From: Altimarinus sp041659565
GTDB lineage: Bacteria > Patescibacteriota > Gracilibacteria > BD1-5 > UBA6164
DNA length: 64,000 nucleotides
Assembly: GCA_041659565.1 (NCBI GenBank)
Contig: JBAZXZ010000002.1
Location: forward strand, 1-64,000
Direction of reading: 5' to 3'
A program made the position numbers and the translations under genes. The notes beneath the pieces were generated by a model. It made no database searches. It saw only the letters and a list, made by a program, of their open reading frames with translations, and had not been told where the DNA came from. Below, one piece after another: positions 10,054-21,394 of the stretch. Positions within the stretch are counted from its first letter, which is position 1; every line of letters begins with the position of its first letter.

Positions 10054-11301
10054 TTATCATACTTTTTTAAATTTTTCCAGAAATTGAAGTCTTTTTAATA
10101 CTGTAGGATGCGAATAATAGAAAAATTCATAAGCTTTATGTGGTCTCAGGTTTGAAAGATTATTTTGAGACAATTTTTTTAAAGCATTTTGTAAGTATGA
10201 TGGATCATAATTAATTCAAGCAAATTCATCAGCCTGATACTCATTTTTCCTTGATAAGATATTTCAAACTAAAGATAAAACTATAGATATAGGCATAAAA
10301 AGTATAGCAAAAGCAATAAGTCCCATATGAAAACTAGAAACACTAGCTCAGAGCGATAAAGAAACCTGATCTATTTTTAAAGCTAGAGAAAAAAGGTACA
10401 TCATAAATCAAGTTTGTAAAATACCAAAAACAAGCATTTGGATTGTATGTTTTTTCTTATAGTGTCCAATTTCATGAGCCAAAACTGCTACTATTTCTTT
10501 TGTAGTTAAATCCTTAATCAAAGTATCATATAAAACTATTCTTTTTTTAGCTCAAAACCCTGAAAAATAAGCATTAGCTTTTGAGCTTCTCTTACTTCAA
10601 TCAATTACAAAAATATTATCTATATTAAATCATACTTTTGAAGCAAATTCATTTATCTCTGTTTTAAGCTCTCCATCTTCCAATGGAGTTTGTTTATTGA
10701 AAAGTGGAACTATCAAAGTACTGTAAAAAAGCATAAAAAATATAGAGAAAAAACTCAGAATTAACCAAGCAATCCACCAAAAATTATCTCAAAGTTTTTG
10801 GTATACAAAAACAAGCAAAGCTAGCAAACTCAGTCAAATAACATAACTCAAAAAAAATGATTTAATCAAATCCAAGAAAAATATTTTTTTTGTGGATTTA
10901 TTGAAACCAAATTTTTCTTCTATCACAAAAGTTGAATAATAAGAAAATGGGATACTAAAAAGTGTCTGTAAAAATATAATTACAGCGAAAAAAGTCAAAG
11001 TCAAAACAAGTGGATTTTCTATATAACTTCTCAAAAAACTATCTAAAAATCCAAATAATCCAAATACCAAAATCAAAATCATAACCACAAATGAAAAAGT
11101 AGTAGAAAAAATAGAAAATTTATGTTTTACTTTCTCATACTGTTGAGATTTAATATATTTTTCTTCATCGTAAATTCACTTAACTTCTTCTGGCAGTTCA
11201 TCTGACCATTTAAGTGTATTTAAATATCCTAAAGTTTTAGTCAGAATAAATTCAAAAACCGTGAAAGATAAAATTATATAAAAAATTGTATTTGCTGTCA
11301 T
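10054..11301 (-). CDS. Ste24-type M48 zinc metalloprotease
   Basis: Membrane-embedded zinc endopeptidase of the CAAX-protease-1/Ste24 (M48A) family, 415 aa, close to the family length. The active-site motif LAHEIGHYKKKH places zinc ligands at His276 and His280 with catalytic Glu277; the third ligand is the Glu in NEYQADEFA further on. Around it are at least six hydrophobic segments; the N-terminal region GYLNTLKWSDELPEEVKGIY and LVPLFNKQTPLEDGELKTEI-like stretch (IVPLFNKQTPLEDG) are typical of Ste24. Substrates in bacteria are unknown; membrane-protein quality control is plausible. Separated from the next gene by a bidirectional terminator. Confidence 0.95.
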
Positions 11302-11315
11302 AAAAAATATTAAAA

Positions 11316-11352
11316 AATAAAGTCTTCCTTTATTCTATAGAAGACTTTATTT
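11316..11352. terminator. Bidirectional terminator
   Basis: AAATAAAGTCTTC / GAAGACTTTATTTTT stem, A-run on one side and T-run on the other, located between the Maf gene's stop and the protease start on the same strand. Confidence 0.8.
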
Positions 11353-11365
11353 TTGTAAAAAGATT

Positions 11366-11956
11366 TTAGTATTTCAAAACATTTACTCAAAGTTCTTTTA
11401 GTGCTAGATAAATCTTATTTATAGGAAAAGCTACTACAGAATAATAGTCTCAATTAATTGAATCTATCAAAACCGCTCATTTGTGCATCATCCCAAATGA
11501 TCCTGCTTTATCCATAGGTTCTCATGTCTCTATATAATCATCTATTTCTTCATCTGTAATAGCACTAAATCTAACTAGAACTTCTGAATAATCATTAATA
11601 ATTATATTTGTCTTGGTATCAATTACAGCAAATCAAGATATAACTAAAACATCTTTTCAAGAATATGATTTTAGTGTATTTCTTGCATCTTGTTTATTTT
11701 TAGGTTTTCATATAAATTTACCATCAAATACTACAAAAGTATCTCAAGAAATAACAATTGCATCATCATATTTTTTTGCTACATCTAGTCCTTTATTAAG
11801 AGAAAGAATTTTTGCTAGTTCTCTATGATCGCAAGATAGGCACATATCTTCTTCATAATTACTTTCAACTATTTCAAAATCATTAATTCATATTTGTTTA
11901 AGCAAATGTTTTCTTCTTTCAGATTTAGAAGCCAGTATTATTTTTCTTTTTGACAT
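11366..11956 (-). CDS. maf: Maf-like nucleotide pyrophosphatase
   Basis: House-cleaning nucleoside triphosphate pyrophosphatase of the Maf/YhdE family (196 aa, normal length), hydrolysing dTTP/UTP or modified nucleotides to monophosphates. Seen: IILASKSERRKHLLKQIGI at the N-terminus (the SxSxRR substrate motif), the ISGDTFVVFDG segment with the catalytic Asp, FIGKPKNKQDARNTL, and the C-terminal DKAGSFGMMHKGAVLIDSIN segment, all standard Maf landmarks. TGA supplies the glycines of ISGDT and GKP. Stands between two terminator-bounded neighbours, so probably monocistronic. Confidence 0.95.
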
Positions 11957-12037
11957 AATAAATATATTTTAAAACATAAAAAAAAATCCTATACAATATA
12001 TATAAGACTTTTGATTTGTAAAAACTATTTTGTTTTT

Positions 12038-14092
12038 TTAATAACAACTACTACGGGTAAATTTTGTTACACTACCTGGACCATAATTAGCAACATATAT
12101 ATTTCAAGAACCATCTATTGTTATTCATTGAGGTCTATCTCAGGTAGTTCATAATATAGTTGAAGTTCAAGATGGGGTAATTTTTGTTACAGTATCATCC
12201 CCCCAATTGGCAGTATATATATTTCAAATTGAATCTACTGTTATTCAAAAAGGCATATTTCAAGTAGTTCAAAGTGTACTTGAAACTCATGATGGGGTAA
12301 TTTTTGTTACATTCATTGAACCTTGATTAGCTGTATATATATTTCAAGATAAATCTATTGTTATTCAATAAGGATGTGATCAAGTAGTAGTTCATAGTGT
12401 AGTTGAAACTCATGATGGGGTAATTTTCGTTACAGTATATGAAGTCCAATTAGATGTATATATATTTCAAACTTTATCTATAGTAATTCATATAGGATTA
12501 ATTCAAGTTGTTCATAGTATAGTTGAAACTCATGATGGAGTAATTTTTGACACAGTACCTGAATCATAATTGGCAGTATATACATTTCAAGATAAATCTG
12601 ATATAATTCACTTAGGAAATCATCAAGTAGTTCAATATGTACTCACTACTCAAGATGGTGTAATCTTTGTTATATTCTTATAATACCGATTAGTTACATA
12701 TATATTTCAAACTGAATCTGAGGTGATTCAATAAGGAGAAATTGAAGCTGGTGACAATGTACTTACTACTCAAGATGGTGTAATTTTTGTTACATTATAT
12801 GTGCCATAATTAGGAGTATATATATTTCAAAACGGATCTACTGTTATTTCATAAGGATATGTTCAAGTGGATCAAGGTGTAGATTTAACAAAAGTATAAT
12901 TACATGTAGTCGCACAAGTAGATCATGTAAATCATACATTACAATTATAATAACAAGAATTAGCTGGATTTATTTTTTGATATTGTGTATCTACTAATAA
13001 TCATCATGTGTTTGTTATATTTGCATTTGCGGTTACTAAAGTTCAAGTACAACTATATGTTTCTGTTGTAGTTGCTGTTGTACTTGATACTTTTCATGTT
13101 ATTCATCATACATTATTTATTATATATGCATCTACTAATGCTATTGAAGTTGTTGTATCTGCATTTATTATCTCTGTATAAACTCATTCTCATTGTAGAA
13201 TTGTTCAATTATAAACACCTTTTAAATTATTTAAAAATATTATTTTATCTGAATCGTTTTCTAGTGAAATACCTGTAGCTCAACTATACACTACTATATC
13301 TCATCATGGCACAAACTCAAATCATCAAGTCATTGTATATCATAAATTATTATAACTTGATGGTAGATTTCAATAATTATTGTATACTAATTCTTTATTA
13401 TTTATTATATCCTGTAAATCTCATTCATTTAGTTTTGTGTTTATTATACTTGGAACTGCTAGTATATAATCTATTCATCATGTACTTACTTTTAATAATT
13501 TTTCATTGTATGTTCATTTTATCATCGCTAATGCTCTCTTTTCTGTGGCTGCATTTACTTTTGATATTAGTGATGAAAAATTTGGTTGGTTATTTTCACT
13601 TAATAATCATCATCATTCATATATTGATCATATTTGATATTCTACTTTATTATTTGCTACACTATATGTATATTCATTATCTATCAGTGGATCTATTGGC
13701 TTCTTACTAAGCCTTGATAAGTTTGTTACTGCATTATCTCATAGTGTTCATTGAGTCCGAGCTAATCATCATTTATATGTTATTTGTTTTCAATTATCTG
13801 GTAGTGGATAAAATCATTTTTCTGTTATAAATAATTCTAGGTTCTTTTTTATACTACTTATATCCGCTATTCTCACTCAGTTTCTAGCATCTGTTGTATA
13901 GTTTTGGAAACTTATAAAAGCTATTACTCACAAGATAGCTAGAATTGTGATTACTACAATTAGTTCTACTAGTGTGAATCCTCAATTAAGTCTGGACTTT
14001 TTAAAGAAGTCCTGACTTTTAAGGTGATTATTTCATGATTTATTATATTCACTCATTAATATTTTTGAACAACAACATTTGTTATTTTTCAT
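12038..14092 (-). CDS. Prepilin-like protein fused to a seven-repeat NHL beta-propeller
   Basis: 684-residue surface protein. Residues 1-38 are a long leader (four Cys-Lys-rich turns, then FFKKSRLNGG), cleaved before Phe39; FTLVELIVVITILAILG follows with Glu43 as the key prepilin residue. Residues ~60-370 are the region shared with the prepilin at 36643-38433 (NARNGVRIADISSIKKNLEL, KKPIDPL, NEKLLKVST, DYILAVPSIINTKL). A Cys-rich linker (CYYNCNVGFTGSTC) leads to seven ~40-residue NHL repeats (PYGITVDPFGNIY..., TVTKITPSG) to the end, predicted to fold as a beta-propeller. The repeats are also visible in the DNA as a ~120-bp period. Probably a pilus-tip or minor pilin adhesin; the binding target is unknown. 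Confidence 0.93.
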
Positions 14093-14108
14093 AAAACTAC
14101 GATTTAAA

Positions 14109-14141
14109 AAATAATAACTGGTAAATTATCAGTTATTATTC
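14109..14141 (-). terminator. Leader hairpin / terminator upstream of the NHL prepilin
   Basis: ATAATAACTG (14111-14120) pairs with CAGTTATTAT (14130-14139), followed on the minus strand by a T-run. It could end the small gene at 14208-14369, but it also overlaps the -10 of the prepilin promoter and has a counterpart in front of the other prepilins, so it may be a leader element. Confidence 0.6.
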
Positions 14142-14152
14142 GTTTTTATCAA
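14123..14152 (-). promoter_or_regulatory. Promoter of NHL prepilin (TTGATA-N18-TAATTT)
   Basis: TTGATA (14152-14147) and TAATTT (14128-14123) with an 18-base spacer, in the conserved AAAACTTGATAAAAA context shared with the two other prepilin genes. Confidence 0.5.
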
Positions 14153-14207
14153 GTTTTATTTATAACTTTGAATTGACTTTATAATCAAAGTAACATTATA
14201 TATATTT

Positions 14208-14369
14208 TTATAATTCTGGATAAATAATGTCATGTACCGCTTGATCGTACTTATTTATAAAATCATCAAGCACAGGTCTATCAACTCATTGCATTAGTAA
14301 CTTTCATTTTACTTGCATAGGATTTAAATAATCCTGAATCGCCATATAATTTTTGTCCATAAAGTTCAT
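14208..14369 (-). CDS. Small hypothetical protein (53 aa)
   Basis: MNFMDKNYMAIQDYLNPMQVK... a short helical, acidic-amphipathic protein ending QAVHDIIYPEL. No recognised family. Two TGA codons read through. It is followed by a hairpin-T-run and lies between the NHL prepilin and a 140-aa ORF on the same strand. Other in-frame methionines exist, so the start is uncertain. Confidence 0.45.
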
Positions 14370-14504
14370 TATTAAAAAATAAAATTTTTTAAAGATTCCT
14401 TCACTACGGATATAATATACACTTTTTAACAAAAAATGTCAAATTTTTGACTAAAAAATGTGTACAATATCTATTGACGATTTTATGATTTATTGATAAA
14501 TATA

Positions 14505-14927
14505 CTATTTACTTAAAATATTACTAATTTCTCAACTTGATTGATCTCTAGCATCTATCAAAACTTTTGATATATTAGATATTCCAGATGGATATAAATG
14601 ATGAATCAACATATTTCAATTAAAAACAAAATCTATAGCTTTTCATCATTCTTCCAATAATGCTCAATCTCTCTTAACTTGAAAAGTTATCTCATTTGTA
14701 AATTCTTCACTTCAATTCCGTTTCATTGTCTGATTTTTTGTAACTATTACTATATCTCATTCTTTAAAAACAAACTTTCATCAAACTATACTTATATCTC
14801 ATACAATTTTTTCCAATCATTCTTTCTTTTTGATTTTATTTTTTTCTCAAAGTACAAATTTCATTCAAGGCTTTATTTCTGATCAAGTAAAATCAACAGA
14901 ACTAAGTGACTCTCTATGTTTTTTCAT
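14505..14927 (-). CDS. Hypothetical protein (140 aa)
   Basis: Basic glycine-rich soluble protein, MKKHRESLSSVDFTGSEIKP..., with short beta strands (KFVFKEGDIVIVTKNQTMKR; NEITFQVKRDG) and a C-terminal helical segment (ISNISKVLIDARDQSSGEIS). The beta-rich core is reminiscent of small nucleic-acid or cell-wall-binding modules but no family is recognised. It begins 23 bases after the stop of the PBP gene upstream and so probably belongs to that operon. Confidence 0.6.
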
Positions 14928-14949
14928 ATACAAAAATATTTAAATAATA

Positions 14950-17259
14950 TTACTTTTTAGGTTTACTAGGAATACCATAATAATCAAGAAGAAATTTTGA
15001 GATTGAAGCAAACATATATGCAGAACTTTCTCAACCAAAAGCTGTTGTTCTAGGTCTTTCTATTTTCATTATAATAACAAATTTAGGATCCTCAGCTGGT
15101 CCATATCATGCAAATGATCAAACTGTAGATCAAACTCAATCTTCATATCATCATTTGTATGCTATTTGAGCTGTTCAAGTCTTACCAGCTAAATTATATC
15201 ACTCTACTTTTCAGTTTTTAGCAAATCAATTATCGACACTATCAACAAGCATAGATGTAATTATCTTGGCAGTTGATTCCTTTACAACTCTATGGGTAAT
15301 CTCAGGTTTAAAAGTAATTACTTTTCAGCTTGGAGTTTTTATTGATTTTATAATATTTGGTTTTACATAAACTCAACCATTAGCAAGTGCACTATAAGCT
15401 GCTGCTATTTGGATTGGAGTAGCACTAATTCATAATCAATAAGACATTGTATATAATTGGGCTTTTGACCGTTTTTCATAATTTGGTAAAACTGAAAAAG
15501 CTTCTCAATCCAATGTTATATTTGTTGGTTCTCAAAATCAAAAAGCTTGTTGATAATTATAAAGTAATGCTTTTCATATTTTTTGAACAATTCTTATCAT
15601 TCAAACATTACAAGAAAATATAAGTGCATTATTAAAAGTCTGAAATCATGCACATTGTTTTCATACATTTTTTATCGTGAAAGTATCTATCGTAAGTTCC
15701 ATATTATCTTGATATCTATCATATCTATTAATTTCTGAAGAATCTAATCATATTGCTACAGTAAATGCTTTCATAATACTTCATGGCTCATATAATCATG
15801 TGATAGCATCATTTTGATATACTCAAGCTCCAAAATCATTTTTGTATTTATATTTTACCAAGATTGGATCAGCTACTTCTTCCCTTGTAGCAAGTCTTAA
15901 TTTCAGTTTTTTTCAATCATAAAAAAATTCTTCTCATAATACTGCATCTTCAACTAATACAACTTTTCATAGTAAATCTGTAGATGGATTTGGATATTTT
16001 GCATAAGTTACTTTTTCAAGTTCATATACATCAGCTGGATTATTTAAATCATACCCTGGATATGTAGCCATAGATAATATATCTCAACTTTTGGGGTCCA
16101 TAACTACTATTGTTCATCTATTCGCCTTAAATCTCTTTACTCATTCTTCAATAGTATCTTCTACTTTTTTTTGTATATTTCTATCCAATGTTAAAGTTAT
16201 ATCAACTCAAGCAGTTATTAAATCATTTGTATTAAAATTGAGAGAATCTATAGTTCTTCACATTATATCTTTTCTAGCATAAATTTTTCAATTATTTCAT
16301 TTTAATTGCTCATTAAAATATCATTCAATTCCATAATTTCACTTTCAATTTCAATCTATAAATCATATAACTCAAGATGCTAGAGATTTTTCTGGATAGT
16401 ACCTGCTTGGATTTCAAGTCAAAATAATAAATCCTCAAATAGAATCCTCCCCGTCTAGAACTCACTTTTTAATAGCATCTTTTTCTTCTTCTATATATTT
16501 TTTTACATCATCTGATAAAGAAATATTTAATTTATTTACAATTGGAATGTATCTTACTATTCTTTTTTTAAGTAAATCTTGTAATTCTGTATTATCATAA
16601 GTAAAAAATTGTTTCAGTTTTAATGCAGTTTCTTTTACATCAATTATTTCTTCTGGATTTGCATATATATTTAATCAATTTATATATATTCCAGTCAGCT
16701 TAAGTAAACCTAGTTTATCTATTTTTTCTTGCTCTAAATTTTCTCATATAACAACATTTGTAACTTTTGTTTTACTAAGCTTATTTTGTATTTCTTTAAG
16801 TATTAAATCTTTTATATAATTTTCTTCAAATTTAAAATCTGGGATTTCCAAAACTTTTAAAAATTTAAGCATATTATTATAACAATCATCTCAAGCTTTA
16901 ATTTGACATAATTGTTTATAAACTATGTCTTTTAAAAATATAGATAATCTTCCTTTATCTCATACAACTTCAGGATCTATAGCTAAATCATTTAAACTAA
17001 GAGAAGTAGCCAAAATTGTTGGACTAGAATTTGTTGATGCATAAATTGTCCCTCTATTTACTGGAATAACAATCTTTCAAAGTTGTTGTTTATCAGCCAA
17101 TTTCTTATAATAATCATAATTTACAACAGTATAAGAAAAAATTTTAAACACTATAATAAGTCAACACAATATAAAAAAAGCTAGTAAAAAATACTCTCTT
17201 GGGTATTTATCAAAGAATTTTAATATTTTATTTAGATAATTATTATAGTTTTTGTGCAT
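14950..17259 (-). CDS. Class B penicillin-binding protein (FtsI/PBP2-type transpeptidase)
   Basis: Membrane-anchored DD-transpeptidase that cross-links peptidoglycan; 769 aa, longer than FtsI (~590) because of an extended N-terminal dimerisation domain. A cytoplasmic tail and one TM helix (REYFLLAFFILCGLIIVF) are followed by the NRGTIYAS motif, the PBP dimer domain, and the transpeptidase domain with all three motifs: SIMK (Ser494 nucleophile), SCN in ALIFSCNVGMI, and KTGTAQ (Lys693; its Gly is TGA). It starts 9 bases after the MurL-like gene, so the two are one operon devoted to wall synthesis. Whether it acts in division or elongation cannot be said from sequence. Confidence 0.95.
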
Positions 17260-17268
17260 AAGGAAAGG

Positions 17269-18783
17269 TTAAGAGTTTAATAGCTTTCTAAATTTCTCTG
17301 GAATTAAGCTTTCTTCATTATATAGCTTAAAAAGTTTTGTTTCTAAATCAGTAAAAAATAGTTCATCAAATCTAATTTTCACTTCTTTTTCAAAAATAGA
17401 AAGTATGTAAGGTATCTGTTTTTCTTCTTTTTTTAAATTATTTAATACTTCGTTCATCGCATAAATTACCTCTTCTTTTTCACCTACACACTCAAAAGGT
17501 TTGATTCATTGTATTCATAAAAGTTCCAGAAACAAATTTTCTAAAGTTTTATCTTCATACAATTCTTTCCCAAATATTTGTAAAACTTCCAAATCTGTAA
17601 TAAAAGGTCTCAAAATAGCATATACAAAGGCACATTTAGGACAAGAGTTACACCAAAAAGAGTTTCAAGTTAAGAATTGTCATTGCGAGTTTAGTGATTG
17701 TCATTCCTGACTTAGGGATTGTCATTCCGGATTTAGTCCGGAATCAATAAAACTGTTTTGACCTTTTAATGATTCTGAAACAAGTTCAGAATGACAACAT
17801 AACTGCACTTTATTTTCATACTTATTATTACCACTTTTTATTTTAAAATTCCTATTACAGCTACTAAACACTCCAAAATATTTTTTTCATATTTTAGAAA
17901 ATATTTCAGCTATTTTGATTTCATACATTCATCTCAAAAGTGAAAAATATGTTAATTTTGAAGTTAGATTTCTATCTACATAATCTGCCAAATCTTGTTC
18001 AAATTCTAGACTTTTAGAGTATTGGTGATTGATTTTTAAGTCTCAAATCATTGCATTCCCAACATTTGCTGATTTTTCATTACTCAAGATTATATATTTA
18101 TAATCGTATAAATATGCTGTAGTAAGTAAAGCAAAACTAATAATTCAAGTAATTGGAACATGTCAATTATAATACCCATGTTCATTTAGTCTAAAAAGAT
18201 TTTCATCTAATTTTCTTTTAATTAAAATCACATCTTTTCACATAATATTTAAACAGTTTTCTTTTATAATATCTATTTTTCAAAAGACAATTGGAGTAAA
18301 AGCAAAATCATTTTTCAAAAGAAGTTCAGCACTCACAACACTATCTTTTCATCATCAAATTGGTAAAAGTATATTTTCACTTCCATTAAAATCTATTTTA
18401 TTATATTGTTTTTCACTTGCATTTACAAAGTTGAAAAGTCAATTTGGGGATAATTCATTTTTATATAAAAATTCTCAAAGTCAGTTTCTATAAAATTTTT
18501 GCCAAAACACAATATCTTCATCACTCAAAAATCAAGATTTCAATATCAATTCCTTTGTAGGATAAAGTTTGTAATAACTAATTCATAAAGCTAAAGATAA
18601 AGAAAACAAGAAATTATTTAAGATTTTTTCATCGAAATCATTTCTCACACTCAAAAAATCTGAAGAAAAATCAATTTCTTCAGTAAAATTTTCTGTATTA
18701 TCAAATTTATAAAAAAACTTTGCTTTTAAAGAATTTTTATCAAACTCAAATCACTCAAAATAAAATCTCTCAAACTTTTGCAT
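17269..18783 (-). CDS. murL: MurL-like UDP-MurNAc-L-Ala-L-Glu epimerase with in-frame repeat insertion
   Basis: Predicted to epimerise the terminal L-Glu of UDP-MurNAc-L-Ala-L-Glu to D-Glu, an alternative to MurI known from Xanthomonas. 504 aa. Family landmarks as I recall them: ILLPIGGGKDSVVSAELL (P-loop-like, residues ~150-165), SNEKSANVGNAMIGDLKINH then QYSKSLEFE, FSSCNRNF, the zinc-type NSCPKCAFVYAILRPF and KPFECVGEKEEV near the C-terminus. Between the last two Cys blocks about 40 residues (CHSELVSESLKGQNS ... PEGQSLSQEGQSL) are not family sequence but a translated palindromic repeat (about 17690-17800), whose TGACAA ends read as Gly-Gln. The insertion keeps the frame. Operon with the PBP gene. 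Confidence 0.78.
17685..17800. repeat. Palindromic TGTCATYC repeat inside murL-like gene
   Basis: Three tandem TTGTCATT starts (about 17687, 17709, 17729), the dyad TCCGGATTTAGTCCGGA and a far end TTCAGAATGACAA. Same family as copies at 31597-31832, 35752-35844 and 40160-40276. It is in frame within 17269-18783. Confidence 0.82.
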
Positions 18784-18866
18784 AAAAAAAATCACTTAAA
18801 ATAACTTTAAATGATTTTATGTAAAAGTTTGAGAAAATCAAATTACTATAAAACTTATTTTTTTAT

Positions 18867-21236
18867 TTAAGGCTTATCTTTTTGGTTAACTATTTGAAGT
18901 GTTTTATTAGCTGCTTCAATTTGTTCAGGGTACAAAAATTGTTGATTCAAAATTTCTTTAGTATATTTATCAATCCAATCAATTATATCATTTTTACTTA
19001 CATATTCTCAACCTTCTTTTAGATTCACTATTCTAAAATTTGATTCTCATTTACTTATTTTTTTATTAAAATTATTATTGTCTATAAATTCTATTTTTTT
19101 TATAGCTTCTTCTACACTTATTTCTCAGTTTGATAATTTAATTTTTATAGAATTTAGTAAGTCAAAAATCTTATTTATAATTACTCTTAAATCATTTTTT
19201 TCTTTTTTTTCATCATTTCAACTACCTTGATCATCCAACCTTTCATTTTTTTCATCTTTATTATCTTGATTATCTAATATTAATCTTTCAGTAAATCTTC
19301 AATTATATAAAAAAAGAGCATTAAAAATAATTTCATCAATATTTTTTGCTAGTCATAATTTATCTTTACTTTTTACTATCAAATATTTTAAATATTTAGC
19401 TGCAACTTTTGCTGATAATTCTGGATCATTTAAAATATAATTTATCATTTTATCTTTAGGTAATTCTTTATCCTTATACTTTTTTCAATTCTTTTTTGTA
19501 TTATTTTTTATTTTATTTGTTGCTTCTTTCAATATTTCATCATCAATATAAATTTCTGCAGTGGAAGAAAGTATCTGAAACCGTCATATTGCTCAAGACT
19601 CACTTTTCTTATTTGGATTTGCACTTGACTCTACAAAACTTAATATATATAATTTTTCAGCATTATCTTCTCATATTTCTGGTCATAATTCTTTTCTAAA
19701 TATTTTTTTCCATTTAAGTTCATTATCTTTTAAATTTTTTATAATTTGCTCTTTATTAGTTCAATTAAACTCTTCTAAAAATGCTATAGTATATCACTTT
19801 TTTATGATATCACTCATAGTTTCCATATCTATTTCTCATTCTTTAATAGCATTTCTCAATATAATTAATAATTCTGGATTACTTATATTAGACCTATCAT
19901 TTATTGTTGTAACTCATACACTTCATAAATAAGTATATAATAATTTTTCATTAAATTCATCTTTGAATTTTTCTAATTTTTGTAAAAATTTTACTCTATT
20001 TACTTGTCATATAAAATCACCATCATTATTATAAATAAGTAATTGTGTTATCTTTTTATTTACATTTTCTCTTGTACTTTTTATATTTGAAATATTTATT
20101 ATTTCTGATATCTTATATAATTCATCTACATTCACATAACCTTCTAATTCTTGTATATTGATTTTAATTTCATCAATATTTAATTTTTCATTAATAGCTT
20201 TTAAATTCTCTATTTGATCTCTAGCATTTTTAAATAATGTATCTATTTCTTCATAGTTTTTTACTGTAGTTGAAGAAATAATTTTTTTTATATTTAAAAT
20301 TTTTTCATTTAAAATTTTAATAGTTTTATTTGCTAATAAATCTTTTAAATTCTGAATTGTTATTTTTTCCTCTTTATTTGTATATTTTGTGACTATTTTA
20401 TCTCTATATTCTTCTAAATTTTGAATAAATAATAATATATTTTTTATATCTTCCGGAGTTGATTTTGAATCAATTCTATTTATCTTTTCAATTATATCAT
20501 CTGTTTTTTTTATATCTATCTCATAAATTTTTTTTAATTTCATTTTTCATAAATCTATTGAAATTTTTTCTCATCATATAAGTAAAACTTTTATCTTTAC
20601 ATCATCTATATTTTTAAATTTTTCCAAAACTTTGACTATTGTTAATTCAATTAAATCTTGTATCTCTTTTTCTTTCAATATAATTCACTTCTTATTATCT
20701 AGATTTTCTAGTCATTCTTTATCTTTATTTTTTTCTTTATAATCAATATAATTAACTGTTAAAATATCATAAAATTTAGTCATAAATTCAGTTTCTCTAA
20801 TGGAATTTAAAACTCAATCAAATTTTACATATTTTTCTATATAATCTCTAATTGTCATTTTTCAAATTATATCGATAGTATCTTTTCTTTTATTTATTTC
20901 TTGTCCTATTATACCTTTAATAGAATCATTTTCTTTTCATATAGGTGATATATTTTCTGTTAAATTATTTAATTTTAAAAATTCTATCTTAAGTTTATCC
21001 TGAGTTTCCTTAGTTATATTCCTAGATTCTAAATCTAAATATTGTTTCTGTAATTTTTTTAGTTCATTAATTTGATTTCTGATAACTTGTGATTTTAGAT
21101 AATCATCTTGTTTTGTATTTTGTAATTCTTTTTCAAGCACCAAAATAGAATCTTCTATATTTGAAGATTTATGGGTAACTTGTGAATCTTTACTGGTATA
21201 AATTTTATCTTTATTTTGTTCTTCTTCTCAAACCAT
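18867..21236 (-). CDS. Large coiled-coil protein with lytic-transglycosylase-like domain
   Basis: 789-aa protein without signal peptide or TM segment. Residues ~1-420 are Lys/Glu/Asn-rich heptad-like helices (KQLEKELQNTKQDD-type, LQKQYLDLESRNITKE, TVKNYEEIDTLFKNARDQ). From about residue 490 comes a compact domain with LYILSFVESSANPNKKSE then GAIGRFQIL, and later AAKYLKYLIV and NALFLYNGRF. This E-S-S..NP...GAIGRFQI pattern is that of SLT/GH23 lysozyme-fold enzymes, with Glu of FVESS as the candidate catalytic residue. The end is polar and helical. It may cut glycan strands or act as a structural scaffold; export route unclear. It is upstream of murL on the same strand, separated by 83 bases. 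Confidence 0.72.
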
Positions 21237-21394
21237 AAATTATTTTATGAATTATCTTATAAATTTTAGCATATTTTTCATAAAAATACAAAATTAAGAG
21301 CAAAATAATGTAGTTCTATCACAATATTTTAAAATATTCAAACTTCTTTGTTTTTTCTATTTTTTTGTCAAAATTAAGTACTTTTTAACAATTT

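Noticed and set aside
12050..12880. CRISPR-like array or tandem DNA repeat
   Set aside because: The ~120-bp period is the DNA image of NHL repeats in one long open frame; no short identical repeats with unique spacers.
13072..13710. Leu/Tyr-rich plus-strand ORFs of 68 and 134 codons
   Set aside because: They are antisense shadows of the prepilin gene on the minus strand, which has domain support; their composition is low-complexity and lacks any family pattern.
17269..17800. Separate short gene of 62 codons or a gene broken by the repeat
   Set aside because: The frame is continuous from 18783 through the repeat to 17269, and the conserved C-terminal Cys motif directly follows the repeat.
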